From Polydactylus sextarius (Eukaryota > Chordata > Actinopteri > Polynemidae), in NCBI GenBank assembly GCA_016801845.1, contig CM028917.1, positions 3,900,501 through 3,964,500 of the forward strand: 64,000 nt of DNA, written 5' to 3'. This document shows positions 26,081 through 37,330 of this stretch, one piece after another. The position numbers were made by a program, and so were the translations under genes. The notes beneath the pieces were generated by a model. The model was given only the letters and a program-made list of their open reading frames with translations, made no database searches and was not told where the DNA came from. How positions within the stretch are numbered: position 1 is the first letter of the stretch; each line of letters opens with the position of its first letter.

Positions 26081-28995
26081 TTCACAGCGCTCACTCAGTC
26101 CAAACAACAGGTCATGTGAAAGATAGACGGGGTCCTATTAATGCATTAATCACCCCTCCCTCTGCTGTGCTGGTGTTTCTGCAGCTCATTTGTCTGCCGT
26201 CTTATCAAGAACATTACTTTTGTAACAAACATGTGCACTAACATGTATAATTGGACAGCAACACAACTAGGCCGTTCAAACACACCATCTGCTCTGCAAA
26301 ACTATTTTAGCCGAGTTACAATTACGTGCTGCCCTGAAGGCAGAAAGAAAGAAAAAACTGTCCAACAAGCGTGCAGAATTTCAGATTCTGAATCTTTCGC
26401 CTCGTGTTACTTGTGTGAGCTGTATCGGTTAATCTATAAATATTCGACCTAAACAGCCAATGGGAGTTAACAGCTGGAGTCAAGTGAATCAAGAATCAAC
26501 TTAACCTGCTAAGGACTTTTCTCCAAAGCATCAGATCTTGTTTGCTGTTCTGCCTTTATAACCTACAGATAGAAGTTTTAATATACATCTCCAGTAGTTC
26601 ACAGACAGACATTATAAACTCCTCCTCTCCTGACACCAGCAGATAATCAACACTCATAAACGTTCATGTATAGCATATTTCAACTGGAGCTGAAATGTTT
26701 TAGATGAGCGGTGAATATTTTCGCTTTTGTTCATTTCTTTGTCTTGACTTACTTAAATAAAGTGTCACCAACTCATTAACTAAAGCAGCAGCCTACTTTT
26801 AATGTATCCAAGCTGAGGTCATGCACATGCAAAACATAGCCTGAGATAGTCACGTTACACCCTTTAAACTTCAAACCAGGTGTGTCATGCAGTAACATTT
26901 TAAGTGACAATTGGTCTCCAATAAATTTCGTCTAATGCTTTCTCTTATTAATAAAAACAACAAAACAAAACATTAACATTTATGGAAAATGCCCCAATTC
27001 ACGATTTTAAATACTGAATAATAATGAACCTTCATCCTCTAAATGAAATGATCCCAAGTGGAAATCATAAACACCGTTACCACCTTGTAAAGCAGTTGAA
27101 CTGCAGACCAACAAGCCTGCACTTACGTCATTATATGTATATATTATACGTTTCAAGGCTCCACCAACGGACGATTGATCAAATCATGCACTAATAAATG
27201 CCAACCAGCGAATGTGTGTAACTAAGTAACTAAATTCAAGTATAACAAAACATCACTTTACACAAATAAAATGGGAAAACAAGATGGAGATACGTGTAAC
27301 ACCATCAATCAGTGAGATAGTGGTCACCAATGTAAACGTCAGTCTGGTGAAAAGATGAAACAATCAGTCACTGATTAGTTTATCGACAGGAAACTAGCTC
27401 TGGGCTACTCACGTAAATAATCATAACTGTGTGACTTAATATTGTAGAATTATCTAGTTTCAGTTTCTCATGTGTGAAGAGCAGACAGCTGCTTCAAATC
27501 ACTTTGGTGTTTTTGGAGACATATTATTAGATAAAAGACTCTATAAAACCCACTTATATTCAAAGTTAACATCAATTCTTTTTACTAATCCCTTTATTTA
27601 CTTTCTTGATTTTGTCACTTTCACCATGTAGTAAAAATATTCATAACATCGCATTTGATGACAAGTCCTGGTCTGAACCTGAGCAGGTTATTGTTCTCTA
27701 CACATTGATTAGATGTCAGTGATGAAGTGATCACTTCACATCCTGTAAAGGCACGTCATGAATTAAAAATGTCTCTACCCTACTATTGTTCAGATGACTA
27801 AGTCTTGAGCTCAGAAATGTGATCAGCTGTTCTGGTTGCCAAGAGATGTGGACCAAACACTGCTATCAGAGGATGAGCTAAATAGACGACAGGAAGGAAC
27901 ATGTCTGATGTTTAATACTTCCAGTAGATGTTATAGTTACGACGTCTGAACAATAACAGCAGATTCACGTTTTCCATCTTTGATGCACTTCCCATTATAA
28001 TTATCAATTTCCAACACCTGACCAAACTGCAGCTGCAGTCGGTGACTGATGCCAGCGAAGCCATAGTAAATCTCTGAAACCTTCCCCTTCAATGAAACGT
28101 AACACATCCAATCAATTATTACAAAGACTATTAAATCAATAGGCGACAGCCCCCCTGGCACTTTGTAGATAATCCCTTTGAAATATGAAAAGCAGCTGGA
28201 TTTCTTCTGCTGCCACAGAGCTTCATTTGTTCTGAGGGAATTCTCACACGTTTCATAACTTTGTACTTTCACGAGGTAAAAAAAAACAAACAAACAATAA
28301 TGTTGGGATTATTCGGGATTAACCTCATGAAACCTTTGAAGGAAACATTTCCTGTTGATGTAACAACACTTGTGATACGTTTAACTGGAAACACATAAGG
28401 AAACTGGGCTGGCCTGTTGGTTTTTCAAGGTGGTTGTTCCGGGATTAGTATCAATATGTTAGTTAACACTTAACAGACCGTGGACCGTGGAGGATGAAGC
28501 CCGTGGCCTGGTCATCCCCTCTGTCCTCGGACAGTCCTCGCAGACAGGAAACTCAAATATTAGCTGGATGATACGTGATGAGCTTTAGCTGCACTATAGC
28601 CGTCAGTTTCCAGTCACGTCGTTAACAAAGCTCAGTCAGGACACTGGGTTCACATTATGACAGAGAAGCTGTTCGTTGAACAAAGACGCGGTTTTCTGTT
28701 ATTACAACACGTCGTTACAACGCGGGTTTTTGTGCTGCTGGTTGGTTTTGCTACAGACTGCTAGCATAGCAGCTAACACTAAACACTGAACAGCTGATTG
28801 ACTATCAGCTCGTTTTGGAAACCCCGGAAATAGCTGACAAACTCGTACAGCTTCGTGATGTTACTGTAAATGGACACAGAATGGAAACACTAGATCAAGT
28901 TTCTTTGACTACAACTCACCTAAGTAGATGTCTCCAAATGATCCACTTCCAATTTTCCTGCCCAGTCTGTAACGGTTTCCTACTCTCAACTCCAT
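16767..28995 (-). CDS. csnk1d: casein kinase 1 delta
   Basis: Ser/Thr kinase acting on PER proteins in the circadian clock, on Wnt pathway components and in vesicle traffic. Exons in transcript order: 28920-28995, 23521-23631, 20410-20558, 20058-20286, 19791-19961, 19547-19695, 18633-18801, 18287-18399 and 16767-16817. They give 405 residues; human is 415. The start [10 protein letters not shown] is canonical. Visible kinase features: Gly loop GSGSFG, Lys38 in EVAIKLE, HRD motif with Asp128 ([10 protein letters not shown]), DFG in [14 protein letters not shown], and the [20 protein letters not shown] substrate loop. The nuclear-localisation-like block [13 protein letters not shown] is intact. 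The C-terminal regulatory tail continues to [14 protein letters not shown], then [19 protein letters not shown], and ends SGLQSAAPR. Relative to the human sequence as I remember it, the tail lacks about eight residues (NTSPRPVS) at the exon 7/8 junction. Alternative last exons are known in mammals; only one was identified. CK1 epsilon is excluded by the tail. Confidence 0.97.
16818..18286 (-). other. csnk1d: csnk1d last intron
   Basis: No coding exon was recognised, although mammalian alternative terminal exons occupy this position. It contains short A/T and AAT-type runs only. Confidence 0.5.
20559..23520 (-). other. csnk1d: csnk1d intron 2
   Basis: About 3 kb without a recognisable gene or intact element. 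A short CA-rich tract lies at 22445-22472. Confidence 0.6.
23632..28919 (-). other. csnk1d: csnk1d intron 1
   Basis: The largest intron, about 5.3 kb. It holds a (GCA)n tract at 26039-26079 and no recognisable gene. A minus-strand frame at 27937-28293 is open for 118 codons but starts without ATG and matches nothing I know. Confidence 0.6.
26039..26079 (+). repeat. csnk1d: (CAG/GCA)n trinucleotide tract, about 13 units
   Basis: Perfect GCA triplets in csnk1d intron 1. In the sense of the gene it is transcribed as CUG/GCU repeats. Confidence 0.95.
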
Positions 28996-29427
28996 GGTGA
29001 ACCAAGATGTAGTCAGCTAGCTAGCAAGCGCTCGCTAGCTCCAAAATAAGTAAAAACAAAAAAAACTTTCAGCTTTAGAAAAGCTCGAGTCTGTTTTAAT
29101 AAAATAAAACGCGAAACATCTAAGAGAGGATCTCTTCAAGGCGATGAACCCTCTTCCGTACGTCGTCCCCGGATGAAGGCAGATCTCACAATCTTTCGCC
29201 ACTTGTTTTAAAACACTATAAATGTCACACAGTGGTAATATGGTGCTCGTTGGAAAGGTTTAAGTGTGAACTTTATGCTCTCCTTGTTTTTGAAGTGAAT
29301 AGATTTTAATTCTCCGAGGATGAAGACGGATTTTGAGGAGCCACCGTAGCCGATCTCGTTCGGGTCGTTTCGCCGTTTGCCGCTGTCTCAGCGCTCTGTG
29401 GCTCCTGATGATCCGCTGCCCTCCGTC

Positions 29428-29435
29428 TGACGTCA
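29428..29435. promoter_or_regulatory. csnk1d: CRE palindrome upstream of csnk1d
   Basis: Exact TGACGTCA followed directly by CTTCC, a common CREB/ATF plus ETS housekeeping promoter layout, about 430 bases upstream of the start codon. Confidence 0.5.
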
Positions 29436-29580
29436 CTTCCTGCTGAGTGATGACGCAGCGCGCAGACAGAGAGCTTTTCATTGACGAGATGCCAACAGAC
29501 ACCACTGTCCCTAACAAACACGGTTTCTATTAAACTATTCATTAATCCCGCTTCTTTTTAATCATCCACTACACTGTATT

Positions 29581-29660
29581 AAATGTTGGTGTGTTTTGAC
29601 CCTCAGGGCCACCGTACAACCTGTCAATGCAGGATCGACTGTGTTTGCAGCTTCTTTGTG
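29581..29660 (+). repeat. dispersed repeat, copy 1
   Basis: It contains AATGTTGGTGTGTTTTGACC and CTCAGGGCCACCGTACAACC, nearly matching 34158-34225 inside engase. The shared core is AATGTTG-GTGTTT-GACCCTCA-GGCCAC. Confidence 0.6.
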
Positions 29661-30709
29661 GTGCTTTCATTCATCAAATCTAACTTTTACAAGACTCACT
29701 TCCACATAGTGCTACTTCAGTACACATGTACACAGCCTTTGCTTAATATATTTTGTTATTCTCTTTGGTAAAATGTTCTCTCTCTGTATTGTCATTGTAC
29801 AAGTACAGTGAAGTTGGATGCAGTCCCTGTAGGTGCAAATGATGAAGAGGATGCAATAAAACATAAATATGCCCAAATATATCATCACATTAAAATAAAA
29901 ATTTTTATATATATTTATATTTATATATATATATATAGAATATATGTATATATGAAGATTATTTTTCCACAGTACAAAAGGAGTGTTGTTGAAGTAGAAC
30001 CATGCAAGTTCAAATGAGCCATGGGATTAAAACTGTAAAATGGTAAATAATAAGTAATAAGTAAAACAGGTAATTTGGTGTTTGAGTTTCTTCTGGCTGG
30101 TTGACTATGTTACTAGTGGAAGAAGCCTTTTATTTGAGTCGCCATTTTCACTCCCTCCTCCCTCGGTGCCTTGTGTTGTTGTTCCACGGTTTCCTGCTGA
30201 GGACTGATCTCCCCACAGTGAAGGTGTCTACTCCTGCACAACAACAAAAGACTGGTTCCTTTGTCCAGCTGGACTCGGTCCATCCTCTCACGGACAGTTG
30301 ACTGCTCCCAATCTGTACAGTGAACTATCAACATAAACAGAATCACTAAATAGACTTAACTACAAAACAACAACATAATAATGTATCCTGTTTTGGGTTT
30401 TTTTCAGTATTTCTTTAAAATAATAATAATAATAATACAGCTCTTAAAGTTGTTTTGGAAGCCAACACAATTTTAGTAATTTATAATTGACGACATAATA
30501 CGGACCAACATGAGGATTACCGCGTGGTATTATTTTTATTATCTAAATAAGCTAAGTCACTTTATTTCATTTTAATGTTACTTTGGGGGACAGTGTGCTT
30601 TTATTGTGAAGGATCAAACCCGGAAATCCTCCCGTCGTCATCGCCGAGGAAGCAAACTTGTCTGTTTCCTTTCCACTGTCCTTTATAGTAGGTTTTTATC
30701 TGCAATGAA

Positions 30710-33700
30710 ATGGCTGAGACTGTGGAGATACAGATAGGGAGACAAGAGGACGGAGATGAGCTGGAGGAGGAACGTGGCGCCGTGAAGAAGAAGACTGAAC
30801 CCAGCCGGTACGGTGGGCTGCTGACGTCAGGATACTGTCGGTGTTAGTCACTTGAAGCAGCGCTGACTCAACTTTCCTGAATGAGTTTTACGAACGAACA
30901 ACCGGTTCGACTCGTCACAGAGTCGCCGGATGATTTTTCCCGCCTTCATGTGTCACCGAACTAATTGTTAGTTACATGAAGTCTGTTACTAACTGTAGCT
31001 TTTTGTCAGAGCCGGGTTCAGTGATTCGGGGGCCCCGGACCAAGCGCGTAAAACACCCTGGTGGTGGGAGATTTGTCCAGGTCAATCAGAGACACAGAGG
31101 ACAAACTGTTTGAATTACGGTATATCTCTGTTTCTCTGACACTGGTACTTACAGTGTAATTTAAACCACACTTGTTAAAGTTTCAAGTGTAGCTGACTTT
31201 TATGCAGAGGATACATCATAGAAGAAAGTTATATACTATAAATTAGATGTCATCATCCAGATCAATGTCTTCCCACTCACGTTCCCATGTGCACTGCAAT
31301 ACAATGACTAATTCTCATTTGTTGCTGAATGTGTCTCTTTCACTTTTCTCCAGGGTGGAGTCTTGTTTGGATCAGCCCATGGATTCAGACAGTATCCATG
31401 AGGTCATCAGGTTCACACCCCCGCCGCTCCCAGGTTAGATGAGTTCATCACCAGTCATTCACCTTCACCTCAGCCTCAAACTACAGCAGCCTTCTCAAAC
31501 GTCTTTTGCATAATGTCCTCTCGTTCTCTCATCAGCCAAGCATTATGATGCCGACACCACTGAACCAATCAGCTGCGGGCTTCAGAGTTTAGATGAGTTG
31601 TTGTCATGGAAACCAAGCGAGGCAAATCCTTTTAACGTGGCCGCTGTCCCCTTGGCGCCTCGGGAGCCTCCTCTGGCCAGTTGTCCACGTCGGACGTTGG
31701 TGTCTCATGACATGATGGGCGGCTACTTAGATGACAGGTGTGAACACACACACTCTAGTTTTATTTCTATGAATTCAGAGTCTATTTAGAAAGAATACCC
31801 CTCAGGTCTGAAATGTTGTTAGACGATAGAAGGAAGATATTTTCAGTCATACAGTGGATATGAAAACACGCATATATACATACACATTCATACATACCTA
31901 TACATATACATTGATCAATATATATACATAAATACAAAAGTGTACAATGTCCTGTGTTGTTAAGGTTCATCCAGGGAACCAGTGCAGACGCTCCTTATGC
32001 CTTTTACCACTGGCAGTACATTGATATTTTCAACTACTTCACACACAACATGGTGACTATTCCTCCTGCCGTGTGGACCAGTGCGGCACATAAACATGGA
32101 GTCGTCGTCATTGGTGAGTGGGGATAACAAAATAACAGGACCAGGACAGATATCAGTAATCCTGACTTGTATTTTATGTTTTAAATCCAGCTCAGATATG
32201 GTTATAATTTTCTGGCTGCTTTCCAGGAACTTTCATCACAGAGTGGACGGACGGAGCAACAACATGTGAGTCCTTCCTGAAAGACGAGGAGTCGTATCGT
32301 GCGGTAGCTGATAAACTAGTTAAGATCAGCTTCTACCACGGCTTCGACGGCTGGCTTGTCAACATCGAGAACATCCTCAGTGTAAGTAAAAGACTTGTTC
32401 GCTGTCAGTGAAGCTTTAAAATGACCTGGTTTTCTGCTCTAATTGGTCCCAGTCAGACAAACACAATGAGCTTGAACTACTAATAAAAACAATTATTGTC
32501 TCTTTAACGAAGTTAAATTGTTTGAATATTTTATGTCTCTGTGTTGGTGAAAGCTGTCCTTTCAAATTTAGTACAAACATTCACATGAAGTCATGGATGA
32601 ACCGATTAGATTTGGAGGTTAAAGGTCAAGGTAAAGGTATAATATTAACAACAGATTTTTGGTCAAAATTCAAAAATTTGGTTTCATTGACTCCAGTTAG
32701 ATTTTATTTATATAATTCACAAGAAAGTGCCATGTTTAAAGACGAATATACACATAAACAGATGATGATGAATCCAATTGAATCCTAGCATGATATTGTG
32801 ATTGTGTTAGCATGCAGCCTCACTGAGCTACTAACCTGTTGACTTCACGATAAAAGCAGTATTAGCCCTTGAAAAAATGAATTCATCAAAGTTACTTAAG
32901 CTCTTTGCAGGAGTCTACTTTTCAACATATAACTCACCATAGTGTGTTGTCACTCATCCTCTGCTTGCAGGCGACTGCGGTGAAGAACACACCTCTGTTC
33001 TTGCGCTACCTGACAGACCAGATGCACGAGCGCGTGCCAGGCAGCCTGGTGCTGTGGTATGACAGCGTGACGGAGAACGGGCAGCTGAACTGGCAGAATG
33101 AACTCAACGAGTCCAACAGGTGGAGACATTTCCTTTATGGTTTGATGACATTAAACCACAACAACTAATGTATTCATCAAACACTTGGTCTCCATCGCAG
33201 GATGTTTTTTGATGCCTGCGATGGTTTATTCACCAACTACAACTGGACGGAGGAGAACCTGGTGTGGATGAACGACTACAACGTGGTCCAAGCCCGCAAG
33301 GCTGACGTCTACATCGGGGTAGATGTGTTCGCCCGAGGCAAAGTGGTTGGAGGAATGTTGGAAACAAATAAGGTAGGCACTGAGGATAAAGTGTGAATAA
33401 GTGTTAATCACCACCAGATTAGATCAGCGACAAAACAATTCCTCTTGTTTCTGTGTGTCTTCAGGCTCTGGAAGTCATCCGGAAGCACAACTTCTCCACA
33501 GCCATCTTTGCTCCAGGCTGGGTGTACGAAAGCGAAAGTGATAAGACTGAATTCCGCACGAATCAAGACAAGTGAGAAATATACAACAATGTGCACTGAC
33601 TGTAATACACCATCAATCATTTATCACCCAAAAACAGACTGAGATGTTTTTAAATTTGGTGCAGGTTCTGGGCTCTGCTGTCAGACTTCCTGTACATCCA

Positions 33701-34485
33701 CCGATCAACCTCGCCTCTTCCCTTCATCTCCTCCTTCTGCCAGGGCTTTGGACAGACTGTCTACTGGAGAGGAAAGGTACAGAAGGAAATAGATTATATT
33801 AATAGTATAGTAGTGCCTGTTGTGTGTAAAAAACTATTTATGGACGGTCAACACTGTGGCAATCACAAAAGTGTCAGATAAATTCCTTCCCTGTTCCCAT
33901 GAAATATTAAAGGTGACAGAGAATCAAAAAGCGTTTTTACCTTGTCTTTGTTGAATAACAGTCGTCGACCCACAATCAGGAACATGTGAAAAGTGCTAGA
34001 AATTCTGAACATCTCCTTTTCATAGAAATTCCTCTTTTAGAAATGTTTGTTAGAAAATGGTTCAATTTCAAAAACGTTTGTTGTTTGTGACGTCAAATGT
34101 ATCTCACTGCCACTTCTTGGGTGTTTCACTAAAACTTTTCTCTACTAAACTATGTGAAATGTTGTCGTGTTTCGACCCTCATGGCCACTGGACAACCCCA
34201 TCTTGTGGGACTGATTGTGTGTTTATGACTGAATTATTCCCTTTGCTAAGAATGTTTATTGTCTAGAGACGTTTCCAGCACAACTGCTGAGACCTCATTT
34301 CCTCCAAAATACGCACAGCTCACTCTCCACTGCCTTGTTTGAATGAACCTATCGCTTCTTTGTTTCTGTCATCACTGTTTGTATTGATTGTCTGCAGATT
34401 GCCACAAAAACATGAATGGGAGTCTTAATTTATCCTTTTGTTAACGTCTACCCATAAGCTCCAGTTTGTGAGAGTTTAACGTGTT

Positions 34486-34528
<43 letters not shown>

Positions 34529-36561
34529 ATTTGTTTTCATGTGTATGAAGTATGAGACTAAAAGGAGCTGGTTCAACTTGACCGCTCAGGAGATCCAGCC
34601 CTTGTACTACCACACTGACCTGGGTGACCAGGGCTGGCTGAAGAGCCGCGGCTGCCCGGAGGACGCCTGGAACGGAGGCTGTTCGCTGCTGCTCGAAGGC
34701 CTCATCCCAGCCTCTTACACGTCTCCTGTTTTTGCCAAGTGTGTGTGTTTGTGTGGGGAAAATTAGATCTTATAACGTCATCAATCCCTGTACACACACA
34801 CACACACAACTCAAGCAACCTCTATATCTGCTTTGTATGTGGTCAGGATCTTCTCCCTCCACGTTCCCCTTCCATCAAAGACCATGGTGAGCATCATCTA
34901 TAAACCATCTGCTGGGATCACAGTCACCCTGGAGCTGAAGACGATGAAGACGAGAGATGGCAGTGTTTGCACACCCCTGGACATGCACGATGCCAAACGT
35001 GAGTTTCTTACCTGCTTATCCTTTAAAGGGCCGTCATGGAGTAGACAAATATAGAATAATCTTCTAGTAATTAATAATATTATTACACATAATTACCATT
35101 CAGTCTGGTGTCTGGCGTCATCTGCTGCTCTGAAGGATGTAGTTTCCGTTCAGGTTCTGCTTCCATGTTGGATCTGAGAGCTGCACTGTCGGTGTTGACC
35201 TGAGTCTGGTGACTTAACTCTTTAAACTGCAGTTGGAGAGCACGATCATATCTTGTTAATGTGTACTCACTTGGACATGTTGCCCAGGATACCACAGTAT
35301 TATCCTCTTTTCAGCCTCAACCATGTCAGACTTTAAAAAAACTAAGCTTCCAGGATTTGTTGATAGCTGGTAGGTTCTTTTGGCCATTACACAAAGCAGA
35401 CTCAGAGATTCACCTCCATTATTCCAGTGTTCGCTCAGTGACTGTACACGTCTTTGTTTCTGCAGTCACCAGTTTATGTCCTGAGGCTTTAGATGGGAAA
35501 CATCAGTTGGTGAGTCAGCTCTCTCACCTGTGTGGAACCTTGAATCCAGATGGTTGGACTGTCAGGTAAAACACACACTGATACCAACAAGTTACACAGC
35601 TCTACATTTCCCAGAATTATTTTTTTGTAGTAGTTGGCATTATTTGTGATCTGGTCCACAAGGACCATCACCATCTTTTTTCTCAAGTTATCATGATGCA
35701 ACACAGCACGGTCAGAGAGCGCAGCCTTTAATCTACTCTGTCAGATTCCCATACGAGAAGTTTTTTTTTTCCCCTAGCCAGGGTTGAAATCGATGGATTC
35801 CAGTTTAGATTTTTGTAAATTCCTGGTATCTGTCTGTCTCCATGCTGCTGTGTTCAGGTGCTCGCAGGTGGAGCTCTGTGGCTGTACTCTGAGAGAAGTC
35901 GGTGTCAGCATCCAGCGGAACGGAGCGCCCCAGGACACAGCGTTCAGCTGCAGGGTGGGAGAGATCATGGTGAGTTATTCTTATTCTAGTTTGTCATCTT
36001 CTACATTTCCCCTTTAGACCAACACTCCACCTTCTCAGGTCTAAGCCGTTCAAACTTCTTTTCAGCTATTTTAAAGGTTTCAACTACAGTAACTTCTTCA
36101 TCAGCTGTAGCCTTTTCCTGTTAATGTAATATTCTTCCTTCTCTGTCCTTTGTCTCTTCAAGTTCCAGGATGTAGCCAGTCTGCAGCTTCCCCTTGAGAG
36201 GGTTAAGGGTGTGTGTATTTACGACCTGGTGTGGGTACGTGGAGACTGCACCGTGTCAGAATCCACCACCCCCTGCCTGAAACTCAGCGCCACTCTGCGC
36301 TGGGACTACTCGGTGCTTATACACCACTTCAAGGTGTACTGGCGACGGCTGAGAGGACCTGATCCCAGAATCCCCCCAGGAGAGCTGGTTCTGGTGGGAC
36401 GGGCATATTCTAATCTGTTCAGGGTGACGGAGCTGGTGGTGCCGGAGCCACCGTGTTTACTGGAGCTGGTGGTGGAGCCGGTGATCAGGAAGGGATTCCC
36501 CATCCCAGAGAGCCACTGGGGAAGAAGAAGCGTCAGCTACACAGAGGAATCAACACAGTGA
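30710..36561 (+). CDS. engase: cytosolic endo-beta-N-acetylglucosaminidase (GH85)
   Basis: Cleaves the chitobiose core of free N-glycans released during ER-associated degradation. Exons: 30710-30807, 31354-31433, 31536-31737, 31965-32113, 32227-32381, 32971-33119, 33201-33372, 33465-33571, 33665-33776, 34551-34738, 34847-34998, 35466-35565, 35858-35969 and 36163-36561. All phases agree and give 724 residues; human is about 743. There is no signal peptide, and the N-terminus is acidic then basic, fitting a cytosolic enzyme. The GH85 barrel shows HDMMGGYLDDRF, then FITEW, then GFDGWLVNIEN with the catalytic Asn about 222 and Glu about 224, LVLWYDSVTENGQL, DGLFTNYNW and ADVYIGVDVFARG. A beta-rich C-terminal half follows, ending EPVIRKGFPIPESHWGRR. 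The exon 10 acceptor is weak and is preceded by a long GT repeat. Position next to csnk1d differs from the human order. Confidence 0.96.
34158..34225 (+). repeat. dispersed repeat, copy 2
   Basis: Lies in engase intron 9. It carries AATGTTGTCGTGTTTCGACC and CTCATGGCCACTGGACAACC, a near match to the copy at 29581-29660. Confidence 0.6.
34490..34524 (+). repeat. engase: (GT)n tract beside the engase exon 10 acceptor
   Basis: About 17 GT units, ending 26 bases before the exon that starts at 34551. The acceptor itself (TGTATGAAG) has little pyrimidine tract. In RNA this is (UG)n, a known TDP-43 and CELF ligand. Confidence 0.9.
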
Positions 36562-36879
36562 CGCTTAAAGTCAGTTTTTAGAGACATTGTGAACAGTATA
36601 ATGGACATAGCTAATTGGGATTATATTAATGAATATAATGCTATTCTGTCTTGTTTTGTTTCATTCACGTAAACCATTTTTTTTCCTGACAGAAAAAATT
36701 GTGTCCACTTGTGTCCGTTTTTTTTAACTTTCAACCACATCACAAAAATGAAAATGAAAGTGCCTCCACACACCTCAGAAGTTCACAAATTAACTTGTCA
36801 TCTTGCAAAAAAAAAAAAAAAAAAGACAGGTTGTAATGTTACAGAGACTGTGCACAACATCTTCCTGGCGTTACTGCCG

Positions 36880-36892
36880 GTTGCCAGGCAAC
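36880..36892. promoter_or_regulatory. palindromic RFX X-box motif
   Basis: GTTGCCAGGCAAC fits the X-box consensus GTNRCC-N-RGYAAC at every position. It lies between the convergent genes engase and scpep1, not near a recognised start. Confidence 0.5.
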
Positions 36893-37023
36893 CTTGCGGT
36901 GACAAAACTCCAGGACATGTCGTTTTCATTCTTCATAGGAAACGAAGACGTGGTGAATTGTTTCTGTTTCTAAAATTAAGCAGGGTAGGGGGGCGAGTAT
37001 GTGCCTCCCACAGCCTCCGCTGC

Positions 37024-37029
37024 AATAAA
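37024..37029 (+). terminator. engase: candidate poly(A) signal of engase
   Basis: First canonical AATAAA after the engase stop, 460 bases downstream. An earlier variant (AATATA) occurs near 36634. Confidence 0.35.
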
Positions 37030-37194
37030 ATCCACCGTGACGTGGCATCAATTTATTTCACTGCAGCTGTTCTATACTCAGACGCAACATTAACACATCA
37101 TTGACCAAACCGTGTGAAGCATTGATAAGGTAGAGATGTTAATCCTGAACAGAAAAGAGGACGGAGTTTACAAAAAAAACAACACAAAACAGTC

Positions 37195-37200
37195 TTTATT
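37195..37200 (-). terminator. scpep1: poly(A) signal of scpep1
   Basis: AATAAA on minus, 130 bases past the scpep1 stop, giving a compact 3' UTR. Confidence 0.6.
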
Positions 37201-37330
37201 GGTGTTTTGGCTGAAATTTACACAGGACAGATTTCTGATTTGGTTTAGCAGAAAGTACATTTTAAAAAAAAGGTCATGTGATTATTAGGTGATTGTCAGA
37301 CACATGCCAGCTTGTGTCACAGCAGGTGGA

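Larger units (their letters stand above)
28996..30709. promoter_or_regulatory. head-to-head csnk1d/engase promoter region
   Basis: The two start codons are 1.7 kb apart on opposite strands. The csnk1d side has a CRE at 29428-29435 (TGACGTCA) next to an ETS-like CACTTCC, and a TGACGCA half site about 20 bases on. The engase side has CCCGGAAAT and CCGTCGTCATCGCC near 30620-30645. Between them lie a dispersed repeat (29581-29660), a LINE-tail-like TTGTCATTGTACAAGTACAG near 29790 and a (TA)n tract near 29909-29958. Transcription starts are inferred. Confidence 0.45.
36562..37194. other. engase 3' UTR and spacer to scpep1
   Basis: A candidate engase AATAAA lies at 37024-37029. The stretch also holds a poly-A run near 36807-36824 and a palindromic RFX X-box at 36880-36892. 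An open frame at 36709-37104 runs through the poly-A and looks like chance. Confidence 0.5.

Noticed and set aside
27937..28293. 118-codon minus frame in csnk1d intron 1
   Set aside because: The frame lacks an ATG at its start and shows no recognisable domain or plausible exon borders; likely chance in an intron.
36709..37104. 131-codon plus frame after engase
   Set aside because: It runs through a poly-A tract and a candidate poly(A) signal, with no recognisable motif.
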